Origin: Chitinophaga filiformis
GTDB taxonomy: Bacteria > Bacteroidota > Bacteroidia > Chitinophagales > Chitinophagaceae
DNA: 64,000 nt
NCBI RefSeq assembly: GCF_023100805.1
Contig: NZ_CP095855.1
Span: forward strand, 7,047,001 to 7,111,000
Direction of reading: 5' to 3'
Shown in pieces: positions 39,678 to 49,713 of this stretch; the stretch's first letter is position 1; each line of letters opens with the position of its first letter. The notes beneath the pieces are model-generated. The model was not told the DNA's origin. It did no database searches and saw only the letters and a program-made list of their open reading frames with translations. Made by a program: the position numbers and the translations under genes.

Positions 39678-42600
39678 TTATTTTTGGATCAGCTCTATGT
39701 ATCCCTTGTATACTTTTACGGTACGGGACATATTGATCTTCAGTACATAATAATAGATCCCTGCGGATAATCCCGCACCACTCCAGTTGTTGCTGTAGTT
39801 GCCGGACTGATACACCTGGTTGCCCCAACGGTTATATATTTCCAATACAGAACCCGGGTACTGTTCTATGCCTCTTACCATGAAATAATCATTCTTACCA
39901 TCGCCATTGGCCGTTACCACATTGGGAATAAAAAGATCAGGAGAGATCTCCACCGGCTTGATGGTTGCAGTATTGTTGCCCTCATCAGGATCCTGTTCCT
40001 GGCCCGATACAATGGCTGTATTTTCCAGCAATCCGCCCCGGGTGATACGGGTAGTGAACGACAACTGCACGGGTTTGTTCACATAGACCGTATCGATAGT
40101 CCATACTACCTGCCGTGTACGGGTATTGAAGATGGTATTTCCCCTGGTCGTGGTGATGTTCACCACATCTTCCAGCATATTGGAAATATCATCTGTTACT
40201 ATCACCTGTGTAGCATGGTCAAGTCCCTTATTATTTACCGTAATAGTGAAGGTAGCTTCATCTCCTATTGTGGGTGCGTCTGCAATTGTAATGGTTTTAA
40301 TGATGGACAGGTCGGCCACAGTACTGTTGCTGTAATAAATGGATCTGGTACAATTGCCTTTACTGAAAGGGTCTGTTACCGTGACGGTGATCGTACCCGT
40401 ACCAACTACATTCGGAGAAAGCGTACTGAAATTCCCTTTGCCATCAGTATGTGTGGTGGTAATACTTCCATCAGGATAGGTAACAAGTATATCAGCACGT
40501 GGCATGGCCTTTCCTGAAATGGTCAGCAAACCACCTTCCTGTTTCACAGGGTCGTTCACAACAAATACAGGGAATAATTCTGTCAGTGTCACCTTCAGAG
40601 ATGAAGAACAGCCGTTCTTATCGGTCAGGGTCACACTGTAATCTCCCGCCGGCAGATTGATGATCTTATTGTTGGTAGCACCTGTGCTCCATGCGATGCG
40701 GTAAGGCGGCGTACCGCCAACAGCAGTCAGTGAAAGGGAACCGGTGCTTTCTCCGTGGCAGGTAACATCTTTCGGTGTTACGATCAGCCCGATAGCTGCA
40801 GGGGCAGGTACGGTGATGGTATCAGGCGCAGAGGCGCAACCCTTATCGTTCATCACCTGCACACTGTAATCGCCACCCTTCAGATTGGAAAAAGTGTTTC
40901 CTGTTGCCCAGCTGCTTCCGTTCAAGGCATACTGGTAACCGTTGCCCGGAGCCTGTATAGTAATGCTGCCATCACTGCTGTTGTTGCAGGTTGCAGCCGT
41001 GGCCGATGCGCTGAATGTTGGTAATGGCGGTACTACCATTGTAAAATCGGTTGTATTGCTGCAACCGCTTGCTGTAGTTATCTCATAAGTAACAACAGCC
41101 GTACCGGGCGCTATGCCTGTTGCATGTCCGCCCGCATCTATTGTCAGTACACTGTTGTCACTGCTGCTCCATATGCCGCCACCGGTAGCACTGCTCAGGA
41201 CTGCGCCGCTATTGCCGATACAGATCATATTGTTGCCGGTAACAGGCGCCACGAAGGGTTTTCCTTCCACCGTTACGGTTGTTGTGGCACTATTGGCGCA
41301 CGTGCCATTTGTGAAACTGTAGTTTACTGTGTATACGCCAGGTACGCTGGCGCCAAGATCAAGCTTTCCGGTCTGCGCATCAATTACAAGTCCGGGAGTA
41401 GTGCTGAATATTCCGCCGCTGATACCGGTCTGTATCACATCGGCAGTACCTGTGAAACAGTACACTGCACGTCCGTAAGCAATAGTAGCTGCGGGAAGCG
41501 CATTCACAGTAATGCTGGTATCTGCGCTGCCTGTACAGCCATAACTATCAGTAACAGTATAAGCAACAGACGTCGTTCCAGGTGTTATGCCGGTTACTAT
41601 GCCTGCAGCACTCACAGTAGCAATAGCAGTATTATCGCTGCTCCACAAGCCCGTGGCAGTGGCATTCGTTAAGGCGATCGTTTGTCCTTCGCACACGGCA
41701 TTAGCGCCGGATATAGCGGATATAAGCGGCAATGCATGAATGTTTATATCTGCTTTTACGGCAGCAGTACATTGCCCATCGCTGAACGTATAAGTGATAG
41801 TATGTAAGCCCGCCGTACTGTTCTGCAGGTCGATCGTACCAGTGGCAGCATCAATGATCAATCCGGCAGTACCGCTGTATGCACCGCCGCTGATACCGGT
41901 TTGTTTCACTGTAACGATACCTGTTGCACAGAGATCTGCGGGATAGCTGATGGTGGCAACAGGCGGCGTATTAACGTTAACCAAAGCTGTAGCTGCTGAA
42001 GAGGTACACCCGCGTCCGTCAACAGTGGTGACAATATAGGTATAGCTGCTGCCGGCAGCAGATGGCGCAGCTGTAGTGTTTTGCAACATATTACTTGTAA
42101 TAGCGCCACCCGCAGCAGGTGAGGATGACCACTGGTAACTGTAAGGCGGCAGTGTATTTGCTGCTGTTGCCGACAATGTGATTGTATCTCCTGCACAAAC
42201 ACTGGTACTGCCTGCTGTTGCTGTGACTGTTGGCCTTGCATATACTGTCATGGTAGTAATAGCCGTGGCCTGGCATCCGGTAGCATCTGTAACTGTGTAG
42301 GTGATATCTGCATATCCTGCGCCGGTTGCCGATATTCTGCCGGTGGCGTCTACACTTGCAGTGGCAGCATTGTTGGTTGCCCATACACCTCCGGGCGTAC
42401 TATTGGCAATAAGGCAGCTGGTTCCCTCGCAGATGCCAGGTGTTGCAGGCGTCAGTGTACTGGATGGCAGCACTCCTGCCATAGGAATGACTGCAATGTC
42501 ATCCAGGGCGAGATCGTTCCCGTTACTGCCATTGGCATTGTTCTGCAGGAAGATGTCAGCCGTGTTGCCAGGCGCATTAAATGTAAATGTATATGCCGTC

Positions 42601-44150
42601 CATCCGCTACTGCTAACCGGCCCCGTACTGAAAGAAGAGATCACCACCCCATCTGTACCGCTTATTCCTGCAAGGATTTCCGGCCGGACAGGCGCCGCCG
42701 GATTCGCATTCGCCACCCAGAAACGCAGTTTGTAAGGCTGTCCGGGAAGCAGGTTGGTAAGCCTTTTCCTGTAAAAAACGTCCTTTTGTCCGCTGCCGTT
42801 AACAAGCATCATATTCCCTGTACCGGTGGTATGGTCTGTCAACGTCGCGGCATTGTCTGTTGTATGGATGGTATAATAACCATCACTGAGATCGTTGTTG
42901 TTCTGATAGTGATACGATGTGGTTACGAGAGGTGCTGTTGCCGCAGTGCCAAAATCTTCTGCCGATATCACGCCACATGCCTGTGAAATAGCTGTTGGCG
43001 ACAGCAACGCTTCACGTACTACCACATGTACTATTTCTCCTGCTGCTACATTGATGCTTGTTTGCGCGGTGCTGACAGATGCAGTTGAATTGGCAGTAGG
43101 ATCGTACAGCAGGATACTTTCCAGGCCCCAGCCCGCAGGTATGATTGCCGACAATGTATAAGGGCCTGCATCTACAGGCAGTATCACCACATTGCCTTTA
43201 TAGGGAAGACGAGGTCTTTCATCATCTATCCAGATGCCTTGTGCAGGCGTACGTGCATAAATTGTTCCCGCCGCATTGGCGGCTGCAGAGGTACACCATG
43301 CCTGGCCCGCAACACCGGCAGTAATATGATTGAAGAATATATTGGCGCTTGCATCGGGTATCCAGGTAGTGCCTCCACCCCACTTATAACCATTGGCATA
43401 GATCGTTCCGTCATCGTCAAACGCAACATCCGTTGTACCCGGACTGCCAATGTTGGTAGCAGCTCCTCCCGCAAACGGCAATGTAAAGACTGATCCGCCA
43501 CTGTTGTAATAAACGATCTGTCCTGAAGAAGGCAGCATGTCCAGCCGGGTGGCAGCGCCTGCAGGCGCCAGTATGGTCCATGTATCCGTATAAGGCGCTG
43601 ACACGCCGTCATTTTTCCAGATACTGCCGTCGTCTGTCACAATTGCAATACGTCCCTCTCCATAGGTGATATCTGTTGCTTTCAGACCAGCATGTGCAGT
43701 TGCAGTATATATAAGTTGCTGACTACTCCCATCAAAAAAATATGCATTGCCGTTAGCATCGACATCGACAAATTGCCCCGGCCCGGCGCCATCCAGGGAG
43801 CTTCCGGCGAAGCCTGTAGCTGTCCACTGACTGCTGCCTGCCGTTCTGTGATAAATTTGTCCCGAAGCTTCCATAGAAGCCCACAACTCCCCGTCACCCA
43901 GCCCGTTGGCAGTGATGCCATGACTGGCGCCAATATCATAGGTACGGTCAGACACAAGCGGCTGATCATTCAGGTAAAAGTCAGGAACGGCCGTTGGCCC
44001 TCCATTTATAGCGAACTGAAAATCAGGAGATGATTCTTCATTTAGTGCGCTGACATGTACGTAGATATATCCCTTTTGCGCTATTGCTGTTGATACAAAA
44101 AAAAATACCGGCGACAAAGTTTTCAATAATCCAATGGCTATTCGATTCAT
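39678..44150 (-). CDS. Giant T9SS type B cargo protein with Ig/PKD-like repeats
   Basis: A 1490-residue secreted protein starting MNRIAIGLLKTLSPVFFFVSTAIAQ. The N-terminal ~330 residues look like a beta-propeller or sensor-like region (repeated blocks such as DVAFDDDGTIYANGYKWGGG), followed by a carbohydrate-binding-like jelly-roll (about 430-550). At least four Ig-like repeats follow with C.G...L...A.GG.W...N...A......G..TG...G...ITYTVTD. A DUF11-type segment (DLSIIKTITIADAPTIGDEATFTITVNNKG) precedes the C-terminal gliding-motility-associated sorting domain (IPNVVTANGDGKNDYF, EIYNRWGNQVYQS). A type B sorting domain needs the adjacent SprF-like protein. The start was set at MNRIA, after an in-frame ATG at 44192 that would delay the signal peptide. 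Confidence 0.9.
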   Translation of the reverse strand: MNRIAIGLLKTLSPVFFFVSTAIAQKGYIYVHVSALNEESSPDFQFAINGGPTAVPDFYLNDQPLVSDRTYDIGASHGITANGLGDGELWASMEASGQIYHRTAGSSQWTATGFAGSSLDGAGPGQFVDVDANGNAYFFDGSSQQLIYTATAHAGLKATDITYGEGRIAIVTDDGSIWKNDGVSAPYTDTWTILAPAGAATRLDMLPSSGQIVYYNSGGSVFTLPFAGGAATNIGSPGTTDVAFDDDGTIYANGYKWGGGTTWIPDASANIFFNHITAGVAGQAWCTSAAANAAGTIYARTPAQGIWIDDERPRLPYKGNVVILPVDAGPYTLSAIIPAGWGLESILLYDPTANSTASVSTAQTSINVAAGEIVHVVVREALLSPTAISQACGVISAEDFGTAATAPLVTTSYHYQNNNDLSDGYYTIHTTDNAATLTDHTTGTGNMMLVNGSGQKDVFYRKRLTNLLPGQPYKLRFWVANANPAAPVRPEILAGISGTDGVVISSFSTGPVSSSGWTAYTFTFNAPGNTADIFLQNNANGSNGNDLALDDIAVIPMAGVLPSSTLTPATPGICEGTSCLIANSTPGGVWATNNAATASVDATGRISATGAGYADITYTVTDATGCQATAITTMTVYARPTVTATAGSTSVCAGDTITLSATAANTLPPYSYQWSSSPAAGGAITSNMLQNTTAAPSAAGSSYTYIVTTVDGRGCTSSAATALVNVNTPPVATISYPADLCATGIVTVKQTGISGGAYSGTAGLIIDAATGTIDLQNSTAGLHTITYTFSDGQCTAAVKADINIHALPLISAISGANAVCEGQTIALTNATATGLWSSDNTAIATVSAAGIVTGITPGTTSVAYTVTDSYGCTGSADTSITVNALPAATIAYGRAVYCFTGTADVIQTGISGGIFSTTPGLVIDAQTGKLDLGASVPGVYTVNYSFTNGTCANSATTTVTVEGKPFVAPVTGNNMICIGNSGAVLSSATGGGIWSSSDNSVLTIDAGGHATGIAPGTAVVTYEITTASGCSNTTDFTMVVPPLPTFSASATAATCNNSSDGSITIQAPGNGYQYALNGSSWATGNTFSNLKGGDYSVQVMNDKGCASAPDTITVPAPAAIGLIVTPKDVTCHGESTGSLSLTAVGGTPPYRIAWSTGATNNKIINLPAGDYSVTLTDKNGCSSSLKVTLTELFPVFVVNDPVKQEGGLLTISGKAMPRADILVTYPDGSITTTHTDGKGNFSTLSPNVVGTGTITVTVTDPFSKGNCTRSIYYSNSTVADLSIIKTITIADAPTIGDEATFTITVNNKGLDHATQVIVTDDISNMLEDVVNITTTRGNTIFNTRTRQVVWTIDTVYVNKPVQLSFTTRITRGGLLENTAIVSGQEQDPDEGNNTATIKPVEISPDLFIPNVVTANGDGKNDYFMVRGIEQYPGSVLEIYNRWGNQVYQSGNYSNNWSGAGLSAGIYYYVLKINMSRTVKVYKGYIELIQK

Positions 44151-44483
44151 AAGTAACTGGGAACTAGACGGATTCCTCAGAAGGCAATCCACTAACTATA
44201 CATAACCTGGTTTCTAATATAGAGATAATTATGATATAAATATAATATGATTGGGGATCACTATATCTTCAACCTAAAGAGCACACACGAAATCATTCAG
44301 TTACGCACTTTTCCACATAGCATATACTCATAATAGCAATAAACCGTTAAAAGGTAAGAGGAACGGCCTGAATATTGCAGGCTATTCATTAAAACCGGTA
44401 CAGCCCCTGACCAGTTCAATCAAGACCAGGCGGCATACCTCATGGTGACCGGATCCCTAAAACAATCTTCTAAACATTAAACG

Positions 44484-44915
44484 ATGAAAAAGCTCACTCT
44501 TCTCCTGTTTACATTACTCATTGCCACCGGTAGTATTTTTGCACAAAGTGCGGGAGACAAAATACTTGGTACATGGCTGAACGAAGAAAAAGATGGTAAG
44601 ATCGAGATCTATAAAAGCGGCAGCAAATATTTCGGTAAGCTGGTGTGGGGCAAGAATATGTATGAGCCGGATGGCAGCTCCCGGACAGATATCAAGAATC
44701 CCGATCCGAAGTTGAGAAGTCGTAAACTGCAGGACCTCGTGTTGCTAACCAATTTCACTTACGATGACGGAGAATGGGAAGGTGGAAAGATCTATGACCC
44801 AAAGAGTGGCAAGACCTACAGTTGCGTGATGAAGTTTAAGGGGAATATATTACAGATCAAGGGATACATCGGCATCACCTTGCTGGGCCGAACTACAACG
44901 TGGACTAAGGCTTAG
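44484..44915 (+). CDS. DUF2147 secreted protein
   Basis: Signal peptide MKKLTLLLFTLLIATGSIFAQ and a DUF2147 lipocalin-like domain: ILGTWLNEEKDGKIEIYKSG.KYFGKLVW, DPKLRSRKLQDL, GGKIYDPKSGKTYSCVMK. These small periplasmic beta-barrel proteins are common in Bacteroidota, role unclear. It is a single gene facing a 290-bp gene-free region upstream in which I saw nothing firm. Confidence 0.9.
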   Translation: MKKLTLLLFTLLIATGSIFAQSAGDKILGTWLNEEKDGKIEIYKSGSKYFGKLVWGKNMYEPDGSSRTDIKNPDPKLRSRKLQDLVLLTNFTYDDGEWEGGKIYDPKSGKTYSCVMKFKGNILQIKGYIGITLLGRTTTWTKA

Positions 44916-45085
44916 ACGCTATAAAAAACCAGGCAGGCGGGGAAGGCGGCGTCATGATAAACGACCGCTTTCCTCAACCTGCCGGTCAAACCTGTTGGCA
45001 TAGGTTTGTTATCCTACCTGTCCTAAATGGTTCTCTTGGAACACGCTATGCTTTTACTGCTGCAAAGCAGTGATCAATTCCTTCC

Positions 45086-45976
45086 TTACTTTCTGAAGTT
45101 GAAATTCCTCGAGATATTGAACCCGAAGAAGATATCTCCTTTACCCCAGCTGCCATTTGTTTTAGACAGGTAATAAGGTCCAACCATTCCATTGGAATTC
45201 GTGAATACCAGCTGAAACACGTGTCCTCCTGTCTCGATGTCTATTCCGAGGGAAAGTGAATTATATGCTTTCGTTGACACGACCTGGTCAGGCAACAGAT
45301 AATTATATTCAGCTGTAAAACTCATCCGCTTCGTGAACTTCATTCTGCCACCAGCACTGATGGCAAAGATGTCATTATTATCCTGTGGTGTAGCTACGAG
45401 ATTATAATGCGTCCACGATGGCGCCACCTGCAGGGACAGGCTTGGTGAAAACTTCCTGGCTATGAGTAGCTGGGAAGTATAACTGGTACGGAAACGCGTA
45501 TTCAGAAATGCTTTATCCGTATAACGCTGTGTATAGTGAGTCACGAGTTCGTAAAGACTGATGGAAACAGGTACAGCGCCTGCACCTGCGGATTGACGTA
45601 ATATTTTATACTTGATATTTCCGTCGAATGCTTTGTCAACAGAACTTCTGCCTACGCCTACGGATAACCTGTCAGTTAACCCATAATCCAGGCCAAAGCG
45701 GATAGAAGCATTGTCCAGTCCGAACAGCTCATAAGCACCTTCATTCAGCTTACCGAAACGGTGCATAATGAGGAACTGCAGGTTTTGTTTACCGGGCGAT
45801 TCTACAGTAGGCATATTGATCAGCTGTGTAGCTTTGAACGTCCCCGTTACGATATGCTGCTTGTCGGCAGCATTCTCGGAACTGTTCAACATATTCAGCA
45901 GACTCGTATCCTGCGCTATGGCAGCTACATTTCCAAGTAATAAACACAATATGATATAACAGGCTATCTTTTGCAT
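45086..45976 (-). CDS. DUF5777 family beta-barrel protein
   Basis: A 296-residue protein with signal peptide (MQKIACYIILCLLLGNVAAIAQ). Blocks HIVTGTFKATQLINMPTVES, LQFLIMHRFG.LNEGAYELFGLDNASIRFGLDYG and GHVFQLVFTNSNGMVGPYYL are typical of DUF5777 outer-membrane-like proteins. It ends the operon OB-fold, cytochrome c, YceI, DUF5777; this combination suggests a respiratory or electron-transfer-linked envelope function. The start is placed at MQKI since the in-frame ATG at 46003 lies inside the YceI gene. Confidence 0.88.
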   Translation of the reverse strand: MQKIACYIILCLLLGNVAAIAQDTSLLNMLNSSENAADKQHIVTGTFKATQLINMPTVESPGKQNLQFLIMHRFGKLNEGAYELFGLDNASIRFGLDYGLTDRLSVGVGRSSVDKAFDGNIKYKILRQSAGAGAVPVSISLYELVTHYTQRYTDKAFLNTRFRTSYTSQLLIARKFSPSLSLQVAPSWTHYNLVATPQDNNDIFAISAGGRMKFTKRMSFTAEYNYLLPDQVVSTKAYNSLSLGIDIETGGHVFQLVFTNSNGMVGPYYLSKTNGSWGKGDIFFGFNISRNFNFRK

Positions 45977-45984
45977 ATTCAAAA

Positions 45985-46524
45985 CTATTTTGCCGGCAGA
46001 CACACCGCGACGATTTGTATATTAATTTGTGACGCAATCTTATCTTTTACCAGAGACGGGATCTTGATATTAAAGTCGGAAGGTTTTACTGCAAAATTGG
46101 ATTTGGCAGTCAGTTTTCCTTCCTGTACTTCCAGCTCTCCGGGTACAGTGACCTGCTGCGTAACGCCGTGCAGTGTCAGCTGTCCGCTTACCTGTACTTT
46201 ATATGTACCGGGTTTAGCGGGTACATCGCCGGTGAAAGTACCGCTGAACTGTGCCTTCGGAAACTTTTCGCTTTCCACGTAGTTCTCATTATAGTGCTCC
46301 TGCATCAGCTGTTTTGGAAACAGGAAATTCCGCTGCAACAATGTAAACGCGACGGATTTCTTTGTGAGATCTACAGCGGCGAATGCCTGGCTGTTCTCAG
46401 CTTTGATGTCTTCCAGTGGTGTTTTGGAAAAAAAGCTGACATTCCCGTTCCTGGTCATATATGTCTGCGCCTGCATGGGCAGGTAAAACACACAAACCAG
46501 TACAATAAAGCATATGGTTCTCAT
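45985..46524 (-). CDS. YceI-family periplasmic protein
   Basis: Signal peptide MRTICFIVLVCVFYLPMQAQ, then a YceI lipocalin-like domain: MTRNGNVSFFSKTPLEDIKAEN, FLFPKQLMQEHYNENYVES, FPKAQFSGTFTGDV, TLHGVTQQVTVPGELEVQEG. YceI proteins bind isoprenoids such as quinone precursors in the periplasm. It ends 8 bp before the DUF5777 gene start and follows a cytochrome c gene, in one operon. Confidence 0.92.
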   Translation of the reverse strand: MRTICFIVLVCVFYLPMQAQTYMTRNGNVSFFSKTPLEDIKAENSQAFAAVDLTKKSVAFTLLQRNFLFPKQLMQEHYNENYVESEKFPKAQFSGTFTGDVPAKPGTYKVQVSGQLTLHGVTQQVTVPGELEVQEGKLTAKSNFAVKPSDFNIKIPSLVKDKIASQINIQIVAVCLPAK

Positions 46525-46535
46525 CTTACAACAGT

Positions 46536-46940
46536 TTAATTGTTCAGTGCACCATGATTGATCCAGGATCTGATCTTGTTGATATTACAATCAGACAGTT
46601 TAGAGCCACCCTGTGGCATAGCAGGATAACCAGCATCGTGGTTGATCACATGCAGGAGGTTACCATTGTCAACCTGCGCCTTTACACCGGCATAGTTGCC
46701 CAGTGATACGCCACCGCTTACATTACCATTACCATGACAGCTATAACAGCTGGCAGTTATGATAGGCAATACATTGGCCGCATACTTCATGTTTGCGGTA
46801 TCGCAGCTGTTGTCGCCACCACCACCACCGGGAGGATTGGGATTGTTGGTAATATCCTGTTCATTGTCTTTCGAACACGAAACGATAGTTGTTGTGAATG
46901 CAATGGCAATTGCAAATAAAGGAAACAGTAATTTTTTCAT
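46536..46940 (-). CDS. Cytochrome c-type lipoprotein
   Basis: A 134-residue protein. MKKLLFPLFAIAIAFTTTIVSC is a lipoprotein signal (lipobox before SCSKD). A Gly/Pro spacer leads to a single c-type heme motif CYSCHG, with a distal Met candidate in AMPQGGSKL. The layout is that of cytochrome c domains linked to the outer face of the envelope. It sits between the OB-fold and YceI genes in an operon. I took ATG 46940; the frame extends upstream but lacks an export signal there. Confidence 0.88.
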   Translation of the reverse strand: MKKLLFPLFAIAIAFTTTIVSCSKDNEQDITNNPNPPGGGGGDNSCDTANMKYAANVLPIITASCYSCHGNGNVSGGVSLGNYAGVKAQVDNGNLLHVINHDAGYPAMPQGGSKLSDCNINKIRSWINHGALNN

Positions 46941-46951
46941 AATCAGAGTTG

Positions 46952-47374
46952 TTACTTGTGGTTTATAATAGTTGCGTCGACAATACTTACATCCATCAGC
47001 ATTCCGGTACACATTCCTTTGATCAGCACAGACTCGCCCACCTTAGGCAGCTGTTGTTCGCCTCCCGGTACGATGCTGCAATTCACACCCCCTGCACCAT
47101 TTCCTGCTCCTGCGAGCAATACCGATACAGATGTTCCTGTTTTCTGAACATCGGTAACAGTACCTTTTACTTCTACCACCTTATTCACATAATTGGTGTT
47201 GGCCTGCTGTTCATTGCTCGAAAATTCTTCATACAGCTTCTCTGCACTGATATGTTTATCCGTGCGCGATTCTGCAGCGGTAGTCCTTGGCTTGTTGTAC
47301 AAATAGTATCCTGTTCCCGCCGCTATGAGGCAAAGCAATGCCCCTGCGAGAATGATCAATTTTCTTCGCGTCAT
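46952..47374 (-). CDS. Anchored OB-fold protein (tRNA_anti-like)
   Basis: A single N-terminal membrane helix (LIILAGALLCLIAAGTGYYLY) anchors a ~100-residue OB-fold: LYEEFSSNEQQANTNYVNKVVEVKGTVTDV, then VNCSIVPGGEQQLPKVGESVLIKGMCTG. Such tRNA_anti-like modules occur in periplasmic Bacteroidota proteins. It is the first gene of the cytochrome-YceI-DUF5777 operon and starts 25 bp after the upstream barrel gene. Confidence 0.85.
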   Translation of the reverse strand: MTRRKLIILAGALLCLIAAGTGYYLYNKPRTTAAESRTDKHISAEKLYEEFSSNEQQANTNYVNKVVEVKGTVTDVQKTGTSVSVLLAGAGNGAGGVNCSIVPGGEQQLPKVGESVLIKGMCTGMLMDVSIVDATIINHK

Positions 47375-47399
47375 GTTATAATCTTATTAAGTACGGTTC

Positions 47400-48836
47400 T
47401 TATTTAAGCCGCAAGGGCCGTGTCAGGCCCACGTTCATGCCCACACTGGTTACGGGTAGCTTTCCAACGCCAATGCCCTTTACAGGTATCATGGCATAGG
47501 GTTCTACCCGCAGGGTTCCCAGTACACCTACCGGTCGCTCATAACCGAGGCCCAGGTGCACGTTGGCAAACCAGTCTTTGGTGGCTTTTTTATACACCCA
47601 ATCCCGGTCTCCGTAGGTTCCATAGTATTCGTAACTATAATTATATCCCTGTTTTTTCATGATGTACGACGACATCCCGCCATTCACATACCAACTGCTT
47701 TTAGGTCCTGTTGCAAAAGTATAGCGTACATTCAGCGGTATTTCATACATATTGCACCATCCATCCACTGCCAATACATTCATGTCTGTTGGCCATGTTG
47801 TTTTCTTCGGGTCGAAGTACTTACCATCTGAATAGTAGTATTTGCGTTCATATATCACACCCGTTTCCACCGCGAGCCTTTTACTTAACCTGTAACCGGC
47901 TATCAATCCTACGTTGTATCCCACATTGGAAGTACGCTGGAATTTTACGGTAGTGATATCAGGGCTGGCGATCAATCCGTAGTACAATCCCTTTTTCACG
48001 AAAGCCGGTTCCTGCCTCTCTTTCTTCAGCGGTACCGCTGCATCGTTACCTGTGACTGCGTTGGCTGGTATCCTGATCCTGTTGTTTGCATGCAGGATAT
48101 GCATGTCCGGATACATATCCCTGTTAGCCGTCCCCCTGATACCGTCAAGGCTCAGCCGCGTATTATTAACAGCAGTTATCCCCGGCCTGGCAGCAGGATA
48201 ACTGCTGGCGGGAACATCCGGCGTTACGCTGGCGCGTACAGCGGTATTCCCTGTCTTCCTGTTCACGGATGATTGTTCACTGTCCCTTGTCGTTGTCCGG
48301 CCGGCCGTATATTGGTCAGGTTTTACTGTAACCTCCTGCTTCACATTTCTGCCTACATGTTCATGCGTATCCTGGTGATCGTCGCTACCGGTAACAACGC
48401 TGTTCTCTTTGATGGACCGGCTTCCGTTTGTAGCGTCTTTGCCATGCTGATCTTCCTGAATTTTAGTGTCGTTCACCACATCATTGTCGTTCACCACAGT
48501 CCGGGAAGTCTGTATACCGGTGGTATTGTTATTAGCCGGTACCTGCTGTCTGTCAGGATGATGCCATGCCCTGCCCTCATCTCCTGCAAGAAGACGTTCT
48601 CCGTCGTACAAGCCTTTCACTGCTGTCACAAGAATAAGTGCAGTGATGATGGTAAAGAGACCGGGTTTAAACCACCAGCGACCGGTACGCCCGCCCGTAG
48701 CCGTCCCCTGCTGATTATTATCAGCCTGCTGCAACCTGTTCCGTACAGCTTCCCAATCTCCCCCGCCAGTGTTCAGGGGATAATCTGAGGCCGCATTGCG
48801 GAATAGTTCGTCCATATCGTCGTCTAGGAGCTGCAT
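47400..48836 (-). CDS. Membrane protein with cytosolic N-terminus and barrel-like C-terminus, partner of ECF sigma
   Basis: A 478-residue protein. The N-terminus (DDDMDELFRNAASDYPL..GGGDWEAVRNRLQQ) is the short cytosolic segment seen in many Bacteroidota proteins encoded next to an ECF sigma. A single membrane helix follows (about 55-72, PGLFTIITALILVTAVKG), then a long low-complexity Asn/Thr/Gln-rich region (about 85-230). The last ~200 residues read as a PorT-like outer-membrane barrel (YGLIASPDITTVKFQ, YNVGLIAGYRL, SYIMKKQGYNYSY). The start overlaps the sigma gene by 13 bp, so it may restrain that sigma factor. Confidence 0.85.
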   Translation of the reverse strand: MQLLDDDMDELFRNAASDYPLNTGGGDWEAVRNRLQQADNNQQGTATGGRTGRWWFKPGLFTIITALILVTAVKGLYDGERLLAGDEGRAWHHPDRQQVPANNNTTGIQTSRTVVNDNDVVNDTKIQEDQHGKDATNGSRSIKENSVVTGSDDHQDTHEHVGRNVKQEVTVKPDQYTAGRTTTRDSEQSSVNRKTGNTAVRASVTPDVPASSYPAARPGITAVNNTRLSLDGIRGTANRDMYPDMHILHANNRIRIPANAVTGNDAAVPLKKERQEPAFVKKGLYYGLIASPDITTVKFQRTSNVGYNVGLIAGYRLSKRLAVETGVIYERKYYYSDGKYFDPKKTTWPTDMNVLAVDGWCNMYEIPLNVRYTFATGPKSSWYVNGGMSSYIMKKQGYNYSYEYYGTYGDRDWVYKKATKDWFANVHLGLGYERPVGVLGTLRVEPYAMIPVKGIGVGKLPVTSVGMNVGLTRPLRLK

Positions 48837-49399
48837 ACGTCTATTTCAGGTATATCTGTGTTTAATTTCTTTTGTAAATACGCCCTCGCTTTTGCCAGGT
48901 TCGACTTTGAGGTACCAATACTGATATTGAGCTTATCAGCAATTTCCTGGTGGGAAAATCCATCAATTACATACATATTGAATACCACCTGGTAGGATGG
49001 TGGCAGTTCTTTGACCAGTACGATCAACTCTTTGTAATATAATTTCTGTTCGGCTGATTGTCCTACGTCCGGTACTTCCCATACCTCTTCCGGTATGCCC
49101 CCGATCTCAGGTATCATATTCTTCCGTCTCAGTTCATCAATTGCCGTATTGACCATAATCTTCCTGATCCATCCCATCAACATCTTTTCCTGGTCTTCTG
49201 ATTCTTCGCAACTGAACTTGTCAAAACGGGTAAATACCTTCACAAAGCCATCGTTCACAACATCTTTGGCATTTTCATACCGGTAGATGTACCTGAACAC
49301 GATCTTAAAAGCATAGCCATAGTATTGCTCATACAATAACTTCTGGCATCTGGGCTGTTTATTAATGCACCCCTGTATTATGGTAGTCAGTTGTTCCAA
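48824..49399 (-). CDS. ECF-type RNA polymerase sigma factor
   Basis: A 191-residue sigma-70 ECF protein. Region 2 (LYEQYYGYAFKIVFRYIYRYENAKDVVNDGFVKVF) and region 4 (LPPSYQVVFNMYVIDGFSHQEIADKLNISIGTSKSNLAKARAYLQKKL) are complete. It overlaps the membrane-linked downstream gene by 13 bp, a frequent arrangement in which the partner acts as anti-sigma or output. Both genes precede the cytochrome/YceI operon on the same strand. Confidence 0.92.
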   Translation of the reverse strand: MEQLTTIIQGCINKQPRCQKLLYEQYYGYAFKIVFRYIYRYENAKDVVNDGFVKVFTRFDKFSCEESEDQEKMLMGWIRKIMVNTAIDELRRKNMIPEIGGIPEEVWEVPDVGQSAEQKLYYKELIVLVKELPPSYQVVFNMYVIDGFSHQEIADKLNISIGTSKSNLAKARAYLQKKLNTDIPEIDVCSS

Positions 49400-49603
49400 T
49401 GCTTATCAATAGAGGCTCACATGTCCTGTATACCTTCTTAATACGGAACCCGGCAGGAAAGGTTGCCTGAGGTATAAAATAATTTCCAGATAAGAATCCC
49501 ACAGCTATATAAACAACTATAAACCAATTACTTTTGGTAAAAAATTATTCCTGGCGCTGGTATTATCAATGTAAAATTACATTTATTCCGGTTCTGTTTT
49601 GAT

Positions 49604-49713
49604 CCGGGGTTTGCCCGGGGTTGTCCGGGGTTTGCCCGGGGTTGCCCGGGGTTTCGCGGGGTTTCGCGGGGTTTCGCGGGGTTTCGCGGGGTTTGCCGGG
49701 GTTGCCCGGGGTT
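49604..49713. repeat. 10-bp minisatellite (cggggtttgc/cggggtttcg)
   Basis: About eleven head-to-tail 10-bp units with cores ggggtttgcc, ggggttgccc and ggggtttcgc, directly adjoining the second repeat field. It contributes the ggggttgcaccccgcg palindrome that opens the next block. Confidence 0.85.
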
